A DNA stretch of 48,546 nucleotides from Woeseiaceae bacterium (GTDB taxonomy: Bacteria; Pseudomonadota; Gammaproteobacteria; Steroidobacterales; Woeseiaceae). This document shows, piece after piece, positions 1-7,899 of this stretch. Within the stretch, counting starts at the first letter, position 1. Every line of letters begins with the position of its first letter. The stretch is taken from assembly GCA_030066075.1 (NCBI GenBank), contig JASJCH010000028.1, forward strand, positions 1 to 48,546, given 5' to 3'. Under the pieces are notes generated by a model. The model was not told where the DNA came from, ran no database searches, and saw nothing but the letters and a program-made list of their open reading frames with translations. The position numbers and the translations under genes are program-made.

Positions 1-286
1 CCTCGCCTATCGCCACGGTGCCGCCGATTCTCGACTTGATGTACTGGGCGCCGGTCAGGTGGTCCGCATGCGCATGGGTCTCCAGGATCCACTCGAGGCC
101 GAGCTGTTCCTTGTGCACGTACTCGATAACGACGTCCGACGGCCCCGTATCCATGCGCCCGGATACCATGGAGTACCCAACCACGGGATCGACGATCGCC
201 GCATGGCCATTGTTCGGGTCGGAGACGACGTAGCTCAGCGTGCCCGTCGGCTCGTCGTAAAAATGCTGGATGCGTGCTTCTTTCAT
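1..286 (-). CDS. MBL-fold metallo-hydrolase, N-terminal part (cut by window edge)
   Basis: The first 95 residues are visible; the rest lies beyond base 1. Reading leftward from the ATG at 286, the protein opens with a short beta-rich segment (SYVVSDPNNGHAAIVDP, about residues 18-34). It reaches the zinc motif HAHADH at residues 71-76, which is the H-x-H-x-D-H signature of the metallo-beta-lactamase fold. The spacing and the 'IVDPV' start resemble the glyoxalase II / persulfide dioxygenase-like (ETHE1, BigR-associated Blh) branch. That subfamily call is inferred, because the second half is missing. No Shine-Dalgarno sequence lies before the ATG. A hairpin with a U-tract ends about 10 bases upstream, so expression may depend on readthrough from the HiPIP gene. 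Confidence 0.85.
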   Translation of the reverse strand, partial: MKEARIQHFYDEPTGTLSYVVSDPNNGHAAIVDPVVGYSMVSGRMDTGPSDVVIEYVHKEQLGLEWILETHAHADHLTGAQYIKSRIGGTVAIGE

Positions 287-296
287 AGATTCAAAA

Positions 297-318
297 ACGC
301 CGGCACAAGTGCCGGCGT
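297..318 (-). terminator. Rho-independent terminator after the HiPIP gene
   Basis: A perfect 10-base inverted repeat (ACGCCGGCAC ... GTGCCGGCGT) is separated by two bases. On the minus strand it is followed by a run of T (TTTTTGAATC). It lies about 30 bases after the HiPIP stop codon, where a terminator is expected. It also lies directly before the start codon of the next leftward gene. Confidence 0.8.
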
Positions 319-348
319 CATGTTACTGCTTACTGCGCTCGAACGCGA

Positions 349-672
349 TCAGACTTTCGGCGCCCAGACCGAGCACCAGCCATTGGCTGCGACGAGTTTC
401 CCGGGGAAGATCTGGCACGGACGCCACGCATCCCCGTCGTTGCCCTGGATGAGCGCGCAGTTGGAGCAATTTTGCTCCTCAGCGGGGTTGAGTCGTGTCG
501 CGGGATCGACGGTGCTCGAGTCATGCACGTACTTCATGGCAACCGCCATAGGGTCGTCCTCGGCCAATTTCGGCAGGTCCTGGGCATAGGTCCTGCGGCC
601 TGGGCTTGCGACGGCGCCGGCAACGGCGACTGCAGATAACTGGATGAATTTGCGGCGGGCGATCTTGCTCAA
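349..672 (-). CDS. High-potential iron-sulfur protein (HiPIP), Tat-exported
   Basis: A 107-residue periplasmic electron carrier with one [4Fe-4S]3+/2+ cluster. The N-terminus has a twin-arginine signal (ARRKFIQLSAVAVAGAVA, residues 5-22). The mature part has the HiPIP cysteine pattern C69-x2-C72-x13-C86-x13-C100, followed by a C-terminal tryptophan region. The start is a TTG at 672, chosen because AAGGAG lies 6 bases upstream and because it places the twin arginines correctly. It stands alone, divergent from the formate dehydrogenase operon, and ends at a clear terminator. HiPIPs shuttle electrons between membrane cytochrome complexes and terminal oxidases or reaction centres. The partner here is unknown. 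Confidence 0.93.
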   Translation of the reverse strand: MSKIARRKFIQLSAVAVAGAVASPGRRTYAQDLPKLAEDDPMAVAMKYVHDSSTVDPATRLNPAEEQNCSNCALIQGNDGDAWRPCQIFPGKLVAANGWCSVWAPKV

Positions 673-820
673 GGTTCTCTCCTTTGTGTGCGCTGGCCCG
701 GAACGTATCCGGCGGCGTTCATTCTAAATCTTTAGTCGACAAACTGCGATGGATTGTAGCGAATGAAGCTGAACGGCAGCATAACGGAAATCGCCTGCAG
801 AACAACGACATAGAATTGTT

Positions 821-839
821 GCGAACGATTATCAATACC
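821..839. promoter_or_regulatory. Fur-box-like palindrome upstream of fdhD
   Basis: Read on the minus strand, the 19 bases match the classical Fur consensus at 14 of 19 positions by hand alignment, with the core TTGATAATC intact. The site lies 49 bases before the fdhD start, inside the divergent HiPIP/fdhD gap. It overlaps the candidate -35 element. Iron-dependent control would suit an operon whose products carry many Fe-S clusters, but this is inference from one site. Confidence 0.4.
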
Positions 840-858
840 ATTTGCCCGGCGATATACT
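829..858 (+). promoter_or_regulatory. Candidate sigma70 promoter for fdhD-fdsGBA
   Basis: TTATCA (829-834) and TATACT (853-858) are separated by 18 bases and lie about 30 bases upstream of the fdhD ATG at 888. The -10 element is good and the -35 element is moderate. Confidence 0.35.
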
Positions 859-887
859 GATGAGCCGGATCGTGAGAGCATCGGCAC

Positions 888-1733
888 ATGGCCGGAAGCA
901 GTTACGCAGTCGACATCAGCAAATTCGCGGGCGGCCGCCAGGCCGATAAGCGCGACGAAGTTGCCGTCGAGGAGCCGCTCGAAATACGCCTCGCCTTTTC
1001 GACGCCGGACGGCCGCGCCACGCGCAGTATCTCGATCACGATGCGCACCCCGGGCGACGACGAGGAGCTCGCCGCGGGCTTTCTTTGCAGCGAGTCGATT
1101 ATCCACGGCCGCGATGATATCGCCGCCATCGAGACCTGCGGCCCGCCGGCGCCGGACAGCGGCAACCACAATGTCATCCGCGTCGAGCTCGGCCCGGATG
1201 TCGCGGTAGACCTCGGCCGGCTGCAGCGACACTTCTACACGACATCGAGCTGCGGTGTGTGCGGCAAGACGTCACTCGATGCGCTGCGCGCTATCGGCGC
1301 CGCACCGCAATCCCATAACGTCATCGAATTTCAGCGTAACGTCCTCGCCCGGGTCCCGCAGAGCCTGCGGGATGCCCAGTCAACCTTCGACAGGACGGGC
1401 GGCCTGCACGCGGCCGCTGCATTTACCGCTGCGGGTGAGCTCGTCGTCACCCGTGAGGATGTCGGTCGTCACAACGCAGTGGACAAAGTGGTGGGCGCGC
1501 TGCTGCTCGAGGGCCGCTTGCCGGCCCACGATCTCGGCCTTATGGTGTCCGGGCGGGCGAGCTTCGAACTGATGCAGAAAGCGCTGGTAGCGGGCATGCC
1601 CCTGCTCGCCGCCGTCAGCGCTCCATCGAGTCTCGCGGTGCAGCTCGCACGGGAGTTCGACATCACGCTGGTCGGCTTCCTCCGCGGGGACAACTTCAAC
1701 GTATATGCGGGTGCGCAACGGATCACGGCATGA
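888..1733 (+). CDS. fdhD: Formate dehydrogenase accessory sulfurtransferase FdhD
   Basis: A 281-residue protein of normal FdhD length. FdhD passes sulfur from a cysteine desulfurase to the molybdenum cofactor of formate dehydrogenase, which is essential for activity. The conserved loop SCGVCGKTS carries the cysteine pair C122 and C125. The 'GGLHAAAAF' stretch and the 'REDVGRHNAVDK' segment are also family hallmarks. It is the first gene of a four-gene operon and overlaps fdsG by ATGA at 1730-1733. In many genomes the gene (also called fdsC) follows fdsA; here it leads the operon. Confidence 0.95.
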   Translation: MAGSSYAVDISKFAGGRQADKRDEVAVEEPLEIRLAFSTPDGRATRSISITMRTPGDDEELAAGFLCSESIIHGRDDIAAIETCGPPAPDSGNHNVIRVELGPDVAVDLGRLQRHFYTTSSCGVCGKTSLDALRAIGAAPQSHNVIEFQRNVLARVPQSLRDAQSTFDRTGGLHAAAAFTAAGELVVTREDVGRHNAVDKVVGALLLEGRLPAHDLGLMVSGRASFELMQKALVAGMPLLAAVSAPSSLAVQLAREFDITLVGFLRGDNFNVYAGAQRITA

Positions 1734-2182
1734 ACTACGAAGATTACGACACGCAGGTTGCCGGCGAGATCATCGCCGGCTTCGACGCACGCCCCGAGAT
1801 GCTCGTGCAGGTGCTGCATGCGTTCCTCGACCGCTTTGGATGGATTAGCGAAGCGGCCATTCGCCAGCTGGCGGATGAGCTCAACATCTCGCGCGCGGAC
1901 GTACATGGCGTGGTCAGTTATTACCACGACTTTCGTACCGAGCCGCCCGGCGAACACGTCATCAAGGTTTGCGCCGCCGAAGCCTGCCAGGCGATGGGTG
2001 GTCGCGAACTCGACGCCCATGCGCGGCAGCAACTCGGTGGGAGCAACGTCACGCTGGAGCCGGTCTACTGCCTGGGGAACTGCGCCTGCTCGCCGGCCAT
2101 CATGGTTGACGGCAAGACATACGGGCGCGTCAGCAACGAGCGATTCGACGATATCGTCGCCGCGCTTCGGGGTAACCGCTGA
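1730..2182 (+). CDS. fdsG: NAD-dependent formate dehydrogenase gamma subunit (NuoE-like)
   Basis: A 150-residue subunit homologous to NuoE of complex I. An N-terminal helical bundle (about residues 1-70) is followed by a thioredoxin-like [2Fe-2S] domain. The ligands are visible as CAAEAC (x4 spacing) and CLGNC (x3 spacing). It supplies the outlying [2Fe-2S] centre of the soluble FdsABG enzyme. It overlaps fdhD by four bases and fdsB by one base (TGATG), so translation is probably coupled. Confidence 0.93.
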   Translation: MNYEDYDTQVAGEIIAGFDARPEMLVQVLHAFLDRFGWISEAAIRQLADELNISRADVHGVVSYYHDFRTEPPGEHVIKVCAAEACQAMGGRELDAHARQQLGGSNVTLEPVYCLGNCACSPAIMVDGKTYGRVSNERFDDIVAALRGNR

Positions 2183-3732
2183 TGGCGACCCGAATTTACG
2201 TTCCCCGGGAGACCGCCGCGGTATCCGTCGGCGCCGACGATGTCGCCGTTGCCATTGCCCGGCACGCCAAGGAGCACGATGTTGCGATCGAGCTGGTTCG
2301 TAACGGTTCCTGGGGTGCAAGCTGGCTGGAGCCGCTGGTCGAAGTTGTTGTCGGCGATAAACGAATTGCCTATGGCAACGTGGACGTCGACGACGTGCCG
2401 GCGCTGTTCGCCGCCGGTTTCCTCGACGGCGGCGAGCACGAGCGGCGCCTCGGTCCGATCGACGAGATTCCCTATCTCATCAACCAGGAGCGCTGGACGT
2501 TCTGGCGCTGCGGCCTGGTAGCGCCGCTCGACCTGAACGACTTCCTCGCGCACCAGGGTTTCAAGGCTTTTCAGAAGGCGGTCGAGCTCGGACCGCAGGG
2601 CGTGATCGACGCCGTCAAGGAGTCCGGACTGCGCGGCCGCGGCGGCGCGGGCTTCCCGGCCGGCATCAAGTGGCAAACCGTGGCGGACGCCGACGGCGAC
2701 CAGAAGTACATCGCCTGCAACGCGGACGAGGGTGACAGCGGCACGTTCTCCGATCGCATCCTGATGGAGGGCGACCCGCTCGGCCTGATCGAGGGCATGA
2801 TGGTCGCGGGCTTTGCCGTTGGCGCCAGCAAGGGATACATCTACCTGCGCTCCGAGTATCCCCTCACCCACCGCATCCTCACCCGTGCAATTGCCCTCGC
2901 CCGGGACAACGGCTGGCTCGGTGAGAACATCGACGGCAGCGGCTTCGATTTCGACATCGAGCTGCACCTCGGCGCCGGCTCCTATGTCTGCGGTGAGGAA
3001 ACCGCGATGCTCGAGAGCCTGGAAGGGAAGCAGGGCATCGTACGCTACAAGCCCCCGCTGCCGGCCATCGAGGGGCTGTTCGGCTGCCCGACCGTCGTCA
3101 ACAATGTCGTGACGCTCGGCTCGGTCGCCAACGTCGTCAACCTCGGTGGCGACCGCTATGCATCGATGGGCGTCGACCGATCGAAGGGCACGCTGGCATT
3201 CCAGCTGGCTGGCAACATCCGTCATGGCGGGCTGGTCGAGAAGAGCTTCGGCGTGACGCTGCGCGAACTGATCGAGGACTTCGGCGGCGGCACCGCGAGC
3301 GGCCGTCCGGTTAAGGCCGTGCAAGTCGGAGGTCCTTTAGGCGCTTATATTCCGGCCGGGCAGCTCGATACGCCGCTCGATTACGAGGCCTTCATCGCGA
3401 TCGGCGCCATGGTGGGACATGGCGGCATCGTCGTCTTCGACGACACCGCCAATATGGCGCTCCAGGCACGCTTCGCGATGGAGTTCTGCGCCATCGAATC
3501 CTGCGGCAAGTGCACGCCCTGCCGCATCGGCTCGACGCGCGGCGTCGAGGTCATCGATCGCATGATCGCCGGCGAAAATCGTGAAGAAAATTACGACCTC
3601 CTGCTCGAACTGTGCGACACGATGGAGGATGCGTCGTTATGTGCAATGGGCGGAATGACACCATTTCCGGTGCGTAGTGTCCTAAAATATTACGCAGAAG
3701 ACTTCGCGTCCGCCGTGGGGGTAGACGAATGA
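2182..3732 (+). CDS. fdsB: NAD-dependent formate dehydrogenase beta subunit (NuoF-like, FMN/NAD)
   Basis: A 516-residue subunit that takes electrons from the Fe-S chain to FMN and reduces NAD+. The N-terminal third is a thioredoxin-like domain, as in FdsB and in NuoEF fusions. The NuoF core follows with the glycine-rich FMN/NAD motif GRGGAGFPAGIKW, then NADEGDSGTFSDR. A C-terminal [4Fe-4S] site reads ESCGKCTPCRIGSTRG. Order and overlap with fdsG and fdsA (ATGA at 3729-3732) match the soluble Fds operons of Cupriavidus and Rhodobacter type. Confidence 0.95.
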   Translation: MATRIYVPRETAAVSVGADDVAVAIARHAKEHDVAIELVRNGSWGASWLEPLVEVVVGDKRIAYGNVDVDDVPALFAAGFLDGGEHERRLGPIDEIPYLINQERWTFWRCGLVAPLDLNDFLAHQGFKAFQKAVELGPQGVIDAVKESGLRGRGGAGFPAGIKWQTVADADGDQKYIACNADEGDSGTFSDRILMEGDPLGLIEGMMVAGFAVGASKGYIYLRSEYPLTHRILTRAIALARDNGWLGENIDGSGFDFDIELHLGAGSYVCGEETAMLESLEGKQGIVRYKPPLPAIEGLFGCPTVVNNVVTLGSVANVVNLGGDRYASMGVDRSKGTLAFQLAGNIRHGGLVEKSFGVTLRELIEDFGGGTASGRPVKAVQVGGPLGAYIPAGQLDTPLDYEAFIAIGAMVGHGGIVVFDDTANMALQARFAMEFCAIESCGKCTPCRIGSTRGVEVIDRMIAGENREENYDLLLELCDTMEDASLCAMGGMTPFPVRSVLKYYAEDFASAVGVDE

Positions 3733-6563
3733 ACAGAGTCAGACAGGTGGATCTGGGCACGCCCGAGTCCGCCAGCACTGAAATCGTAACAGTCGAGATC
3801 GACGGCCTGCCGGCCGCAGTACCCGCCGGCACCAGCATCATGCGCGCCGCGCGCGAGTCCGGCGTCGATATTCCCAAGCTCTGTGCAACCGACAATCTGA
3901 AGCCGTTCGGATCGTGCCGCATGTGCCTCGTGGAAATCGAGGGCCGTAAGGGCTACCCGGCCTCGTGCACCACGCCGGTCGAGGACGGCATGAAGATCCG
4001 CACGCAGACAGGCGAGCTGGCGCGGCTGCGGCGTAATGTCATGGAGTTGTATATCTCCGACCATCCGCTCGACTGCCTGACCTGCTCGGCCAACGGCGAC
4101 TGCGAGCTGCAGGACATGGCGGGCGCCGTGGGCCTGCGCGAGGTGCGCTACGGCTTCGACGGCGAGAATCACCTCGATGCCGGCGTAGACGCCAGTAACC
4201 CTTACTTCCAGTTTGATGCCAGCAAGTGCATCGTCTGCTCGCGCTGCGTGCGCGCCTGCGACGAGGTCCAGGGCACGTTCGCGCTGACCATCGAGGGCCG
4301 CGGCTTCGAATCGAAGGTCTCGGCCGGCATCAGCGAAGACTTCATCGACTCCGAGTGCGTCTCTTGCGGCGCCTGCGTGCAGGCCTGCCCAACCGCGACC
4401 CTGATGGAAAAGAGCGTGGTCGAACACGGGCAGCCCGAACGCTCGGTCAAGACGACCTGCGCCTATTGTGGCGTCGGTTGCTCGTTCGTCGCCGAGCTGC
4501 GCGGCGACCAGGTCGTGCGCATGACGCCGGACAAGGACGGCCAGGCCAATCACGGTCACAGCTGCGTCAAGGGTCGCTTCGCCTGGGGCTACTCAACGCA
4601 CCGCGATCGCGTGCTGAGCCCCCTGATTCGCGATTCGATCGACGAGCCGTGGCGCCAGGTCGACTGGGACGAAGCCATCCAGTACGCGGCGCAGCGATTC
4701 AAGGACATCCAGGACAAGCACGGCCGCAAAGCCATTGGCGGCATTACCTCGTCGCGCTGCACCAACGAGGAAGTGTTTGTCGTACAGAAACTCGTGCGTG
4801 CGGCCATGGGCAACAACAACGTCGACACCTGTGCGCGGGTGTGCCACTCGCCGACCGGCTACGGCCTGAAGCAGACACTCGGCACCTCGGCGGGCACGCA
4901 GCCGTTCGACAGCGTCATGGATGCCGACGTGATCGTGGTTATCGGCGCCAACCCGACGGAAGCGCACCCGGTGTTCGCATCGCAGATGAAGCGCCGGCTC
5001 CGCGAGGGTGCGAAACTGATTGTCGTCGACCCGCGCCAGATCGACCTGGTCAAGTCGGCGCGCATCCAGGCCGACCACCACCTGGCGCTGCTGCCCGGCA
5101 CGAATGTCCCGATCGTCAATGCGCTGGCGCACGTGGTGGTCAGCGAGGGCCTCGTCGACGATCAGTACGTCGCCGAGCGCTGCGACACGGAGTCTTTTGC
5201 GGCGTGGAAGGAAATGATCCTGAAGCCCGAAAATTCCCCCGAGGAGGTCGAGAAAGTCTCTGGTGTACCGGCGGCGGAGATCCGCGCGGCAGCGCGGCTT
5301 TACGCGGGCGCGGAACGCGGCGCCATCTACTACGGCCTCGGCGTCACCGAACACAGCCAGGGCTCGACCATGGTCATGGGCATGGCCAACCTGGCGATGG
5401 CGACCGGCAACATCGGTTTCACGGGCTGCGGCGTCAACCCGCTGCGCGGACAGAACAATGTGCAGGGCTCGTGCGATATGGGTTCATTCCCGCACGAACT
5501 TGCGGGCTACCGGCCGGTCCAGGACGACGAGGTTCGCGGCTCCTTCGAGCAGCACTGGGGCGTGACGCTGGATCCCGAGCCCGGGTACCGCATCCCGAAC
5601 ATGTTCGATGCGGCCTGCGCCGGCACTTACAAAGGCATGTACATACAGGGCGAGGACGTCGCCCAGTCGGACCCCGACACGAAGCATGTCGAAGAAGCCC
5701 TGCGCAACATGGAGTGCCTTGTGGTGCAGGACCTGTTCCTCAACGAGACCGCGAAGTTCGCGCACGTTTTCCTGCCGGGCACGTCGTTCCTCGAGAAGGA
5801 CGGGACCTTCATCAATGCCGAGCGCCGCATCAACCGGGTGCGCCCGGTCATGAAGCCGCGCCAGGGTAAGGACGAGTGGCTGATTACACAGGATCTCGCC
5901 AACGCGCTCGGCTACCCGATGAACTACAGCAGCGCCGCCGAGATCATGGACGAGATTGCCGAACTCACGCCGACGTTCGCCGGCGTCAGCTTCAAGTTCC
6001 TCGACGATGTGGGCAGCGTGCAGTGGCCTTGCAACGAGACGGCGCCGATGGGCACGCCCATCATGCACATCGACAACTTTGTGCGCGGCAAGGGCCTGTT
6101 CATCGAGACCGACTACGTGCCCACTGAGGAACGCACGAATCGCAAGTTCCCGCTGCTGCTGACGACCGGACGCATCCTGTCACAGTACAACGTGGGGGCG
6201 CAGACCCGTCGCACCGACAACATGGTCTGGTACGACGCGGACCTGCTCGAGATTCACCCGGCCGATGCCGAAGTTCGCGGCATCAAGGAAGGCGACCTGT
6301 GCTCACTGGCCAGTCGCAAGGGCCAGATCTCGCTGGTTGCAACGATCACGGAGCGGGTGCAACCGGGTGTCGTCTACACGACGTTCCACAACCCGGAAAC
6401 CGGCGCCAATGTCGTGACGACCGAGCACAGCGACTGGGCGACAAGCTGCCCCGAGTACAAAGTTACGGCTGTGCAGGTCGCGCCGGCTACACATCGGTCG
6501 CAGTGGCAGCACGAGTTTGACGAGAACGCCAAACGGCAGGGCAAGATCCTCGAAACGTCCTGA
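3729..6563 (+). CDS. fdsA: NAD-dependent formate dehydrogenase alpha subunit (Mo-bisPGD, catalytic)
   Basis: A 944-residue catalytic subunit that oxidises formate to CO2. The N-terminus carries a NuoG-like Fe-S relay: [2Fe-2S] at C52, C63, C66 and C80; a His-ligated [4Fe-4S] at H112, C116, C119 and C125; and two ferredoxin-type clusters at C167/170/173/177 and C210/213/216/220. The molybdopterin domain starts with the cluster motif CAYCGVGC (244-251). The active site is a Cys-His pair at 372-373 (ARVCHSPT), so the enzyme is the cysteine form, not the selenocysteine form. No separate fdsD delta subunit follows; the next gene is convergent and ends 15 bases away. Confidence 0.96.
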   Translation: MNRVRQVDLGTPESASTEIVTVEIDGLPAAVPAGTSIMRAARESGVDIPKLCATDNLKPFGSCRMCLVEIEGRKGYPASCTTPVEDGMKIRTQTGELARLRRNVMELYISDHPLDCLTCSANGDCELQDMAGAVGLREVRYGFDGENHLDAGVDASNPYFQFDASKCIVCSRCVRACDEVQGTFALTIEGRGFESKVSAGISEDFIDSECVSCGACVQACPTATLMEKSVVEHGQPERSVKTTCAYCGVGCSFVAELRGDQVVRMTPDKDGQANHGHSCVKGRFAWGYSTHRDRVLSPLIRDSIDEPWRQVDWDEAIQYAAQRFKDIQDKHGRKAIGGITSSRCTNEEVFVVQKLVRAAMGNNNVDTCARVCHSPTGYGLKQTLGTSAGTQPFDSVMDADVIVVIGANPTEAHPVFASQMKRRLREGAKLIVVDPRQIDLVKSARIQADHHLALLPGTNVPIVNALAHVVVSEGLVDDQYVAERCDTESFAAWKEMILKPENSPEEVEKVSGVPAAEIRAAARLYAGAERGAIYYGLGVTEHSQGSTMVMGMANLAMATGNIGFTGCGVNPLRGQNNVQGSCDMGSFPHELAGYRPVQDDEVRGSFEQHWGVTLDPEPGYRIPNMFDAACAGTYKGMYIQGEDVAQSDPDTKHVEEALRNMECLVVQDLFLNETAKFAHVFLPGTSFLEKDGTFINAERRINRVRPVMKPRQGKDEWLITQDLANALGYPMNYSSAAEIMDEIAELTPTFAGVSFKFLDDVGSVQWPCNETAPMGTPIMHIDNFVRGKGLFIETDYVPTEERTNRKFPLLLTTGRILSQYNVGAQTRRTDNMVWYDADLLEIHPADAEVRGIKEGDLCSLASRKGQISLVATITERVQPGVVYTTFHNPETGANVVTTEHSDWATSCPEYKVTAVQVAPATHRSQWQHEFDENAKRQGKILETS

Positions 6564-6577
6564 TCAAGCCCGCCGGG

Positions 6578-7129
6578 CTAGCGAACGATGCGGGTGAACC
6601 GCGTTCCTTCGAGCGTCAGGTTGGCCATCAGGCCGGACGAATTGAATATGAAGCCCACCACGGGATCGCGCACGTTCTGCGTATCGATCGATTTGCCGGC
6701 GCCCACGTCGATGAGCGCCACGGAACCGTCGACGCCAACGCGCCAGCCCCTGGAGTTGCGGAAACTCTCCAGCGCTTCCTCGGTCATGAAGCAGATGATG
6801 ATCGAGCGCGCCTGCGCGCCCGCCTGCAGGCCCAGGGAACCGCTCGTAATGCGGAAGTAGTCGACGGTCTTGCCGTCGATGCGCAGTACGCCCTCACCCG
6901 TCTCGGCGCCGACCCCGAGGCCCGCGCGCAGCGCCCGCGGAAACACGAGGTAGCCCGCGGCCTGGTCGAGGAATATCTCGGAACCGCCGATGTCCTCCCT
7001 GAATACCTGCACGGCCTCGTCCGCACCGAGGTCGATGCTTTGTGCCGATGTTTCGAAAACGGAACAGCCGCTTGCGAATACCGCGGCGATGATCAGGGCC
7101 CAGATCTTTTGCGAAGTGATTGTGTTCAT
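6578..7129 (-). CDS. SYLF/YSC84-domain lipoprotein at the end of the hut operon
   Basis: A 183-residue protein. The N-terminus is a lipoprotein signal with lipobox ASGC (cysteine 22). The remainder matches the SYLF (YSC84) lipid-binding family: a 'FLDQAAGYLVFP' opening, a glycine-rich core and the repeated VGVDGSVALIDVGAGKS pattern. The ATG at 7129 was chosen over longer upstream readings because it begins the signal peptide and forms an ATGA overlap with the hutG stop, which implies translational coupling. It probably sits in the periplasm or outer membrane. A role in histidine degradation is not obvious, and position alone links it to the pathway. Confidence 0.85.
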   Translation of the reverse strand: MNTITSQKIWALIIAAVFASGCSVFETSAQSIDLGADEAVQVFREDIGGSEIFLDQAAGYLVFPRALRAGLGVGAETGEGVLRIDGKTVDYFRITSGSLGLQAGAQARSIIICFMTEEALESFRNSRGWRVGVDGSVALIDVGAGKSIDTQNVRDPVVGFIFNSSGLMANLTLEGTRFTRIVR

Positions 7130-7899
7130 GGGCGGATTGTAAATCCGTCCAACAGGGCCCGCAAAGTGTCTGCCAAATGCGACGCTTTGAGCTCGTCGTA
7201 GTCCCTGGTCTGCTCGTCCATGTAAGCGCGCTGGGCGAGCTCGAGCTGCATCGCCTGCACGCCGTTGGCCGGGTCGCCGTAGTGGCGCGTAATGTAACCA
7301 CCCTTGAAGCGCCCGTCCTGCACGCACTCGTAGGGGCTCTTCTCCGCGACGCGCAGCACCGCCGCTGCGATCGCAGGGTCGCAACTCCTGCCGTCAAACG
7401 TGCCCAGGTTGAGCACCGGCAACTCGCCGTCGAACAGCGACGGCACCCGGCTGGCTATCGAATGCGCGTCCCACAGTAGCGCCCGGCCATGCCGGCGGCG
7501 CAGTTCGTCCAGGGTTTCGCGAATCCGCTCGTGATACGGGCGCCAGAAACGCTCGACCCGGCTCTCGGTATCAACCTCCGTTTGCGTCACGTAGAGATCG
7601 CGACCGTCGAAAGTCTGTCGTGGGCACAGGCCCGTCGCGAGCTGGCCGGGGTATAGCGCCGTGTCATCGGCCGGGCGGTTCAGGTCAACGACGTAGCGCG
7701 AGTAACGGGCGACGATCATCGACGCGCCCAGGTCCCTGGCAAACTCGTACAAGCGCGCCACGTGCCAGTCGGTATCCGGTAGCGACAGCCCCGCCGCTGT
7801 CATCTGCTCCGCCATTTGCGGCGGTATCAGCCTGCCGTCGTGGGGCACGCTCACCAGCAGCGGCGACTCGCCTGCGTGAAAATCGTAGGCGTCGGTCAC
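7126..7899 (-). CDS. hutG: N-formylglutamate deformylase HutG
   Basis: A 257-residue zinc amidohydrolase of the FGase family. It converts N-formyl-L-glutamate to glutamate and formate, the last step of the five-step histidine pathway. Visible family features are SVPHDG near the start, DTDWHV, RYSRYVVDLNRP, the 'LWDAHSI' motif and FKGGYITRHYGDP. Length is normal for the family. It overlaps hutH and the SYLF gene by ATGA at each end. The formate it releases is the substrate of the adjacent FdsGBA enzyme. Confidence 0.94.
   Translation of the reverse strand: MTDAYDFHAGESPLLVSVPHDGRLIPPQMAEQMTAAGLSLPDTDWHVARLYEFARDLGASMIVARYSRYVVDLNRPADDTALYPGQLATGLCPRQTFDGRDLYVTQTEVDTESRVERFWRPYHERIRETLDELRRRHGRALLWDAHSIASRVPSLFDGELPVLNLGTFDGRSCDPAIAAAVLRVAEKSPYECVQDGRFKGGYITRHYGDPANGVQAMQLELAQRAYMDEQTRDYDELKASHLADTLRALLDGFTIRP

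Noticed and set aside
4226-5869. A 547-codon alternative frame inside fdsA
   Set aside because: Same strand, shifted frame, Arg-rich and without motifs; fdsA has all of its Fe-S and active-site motifs in the other frame.
6567-6579. Small AGCCC/GGGCT hairpin between fdsA and the SYLF gene
   Set aside because: A 5-base stem with a 3-base loop and no T-run on either strand; it also overlaps a stop codon.
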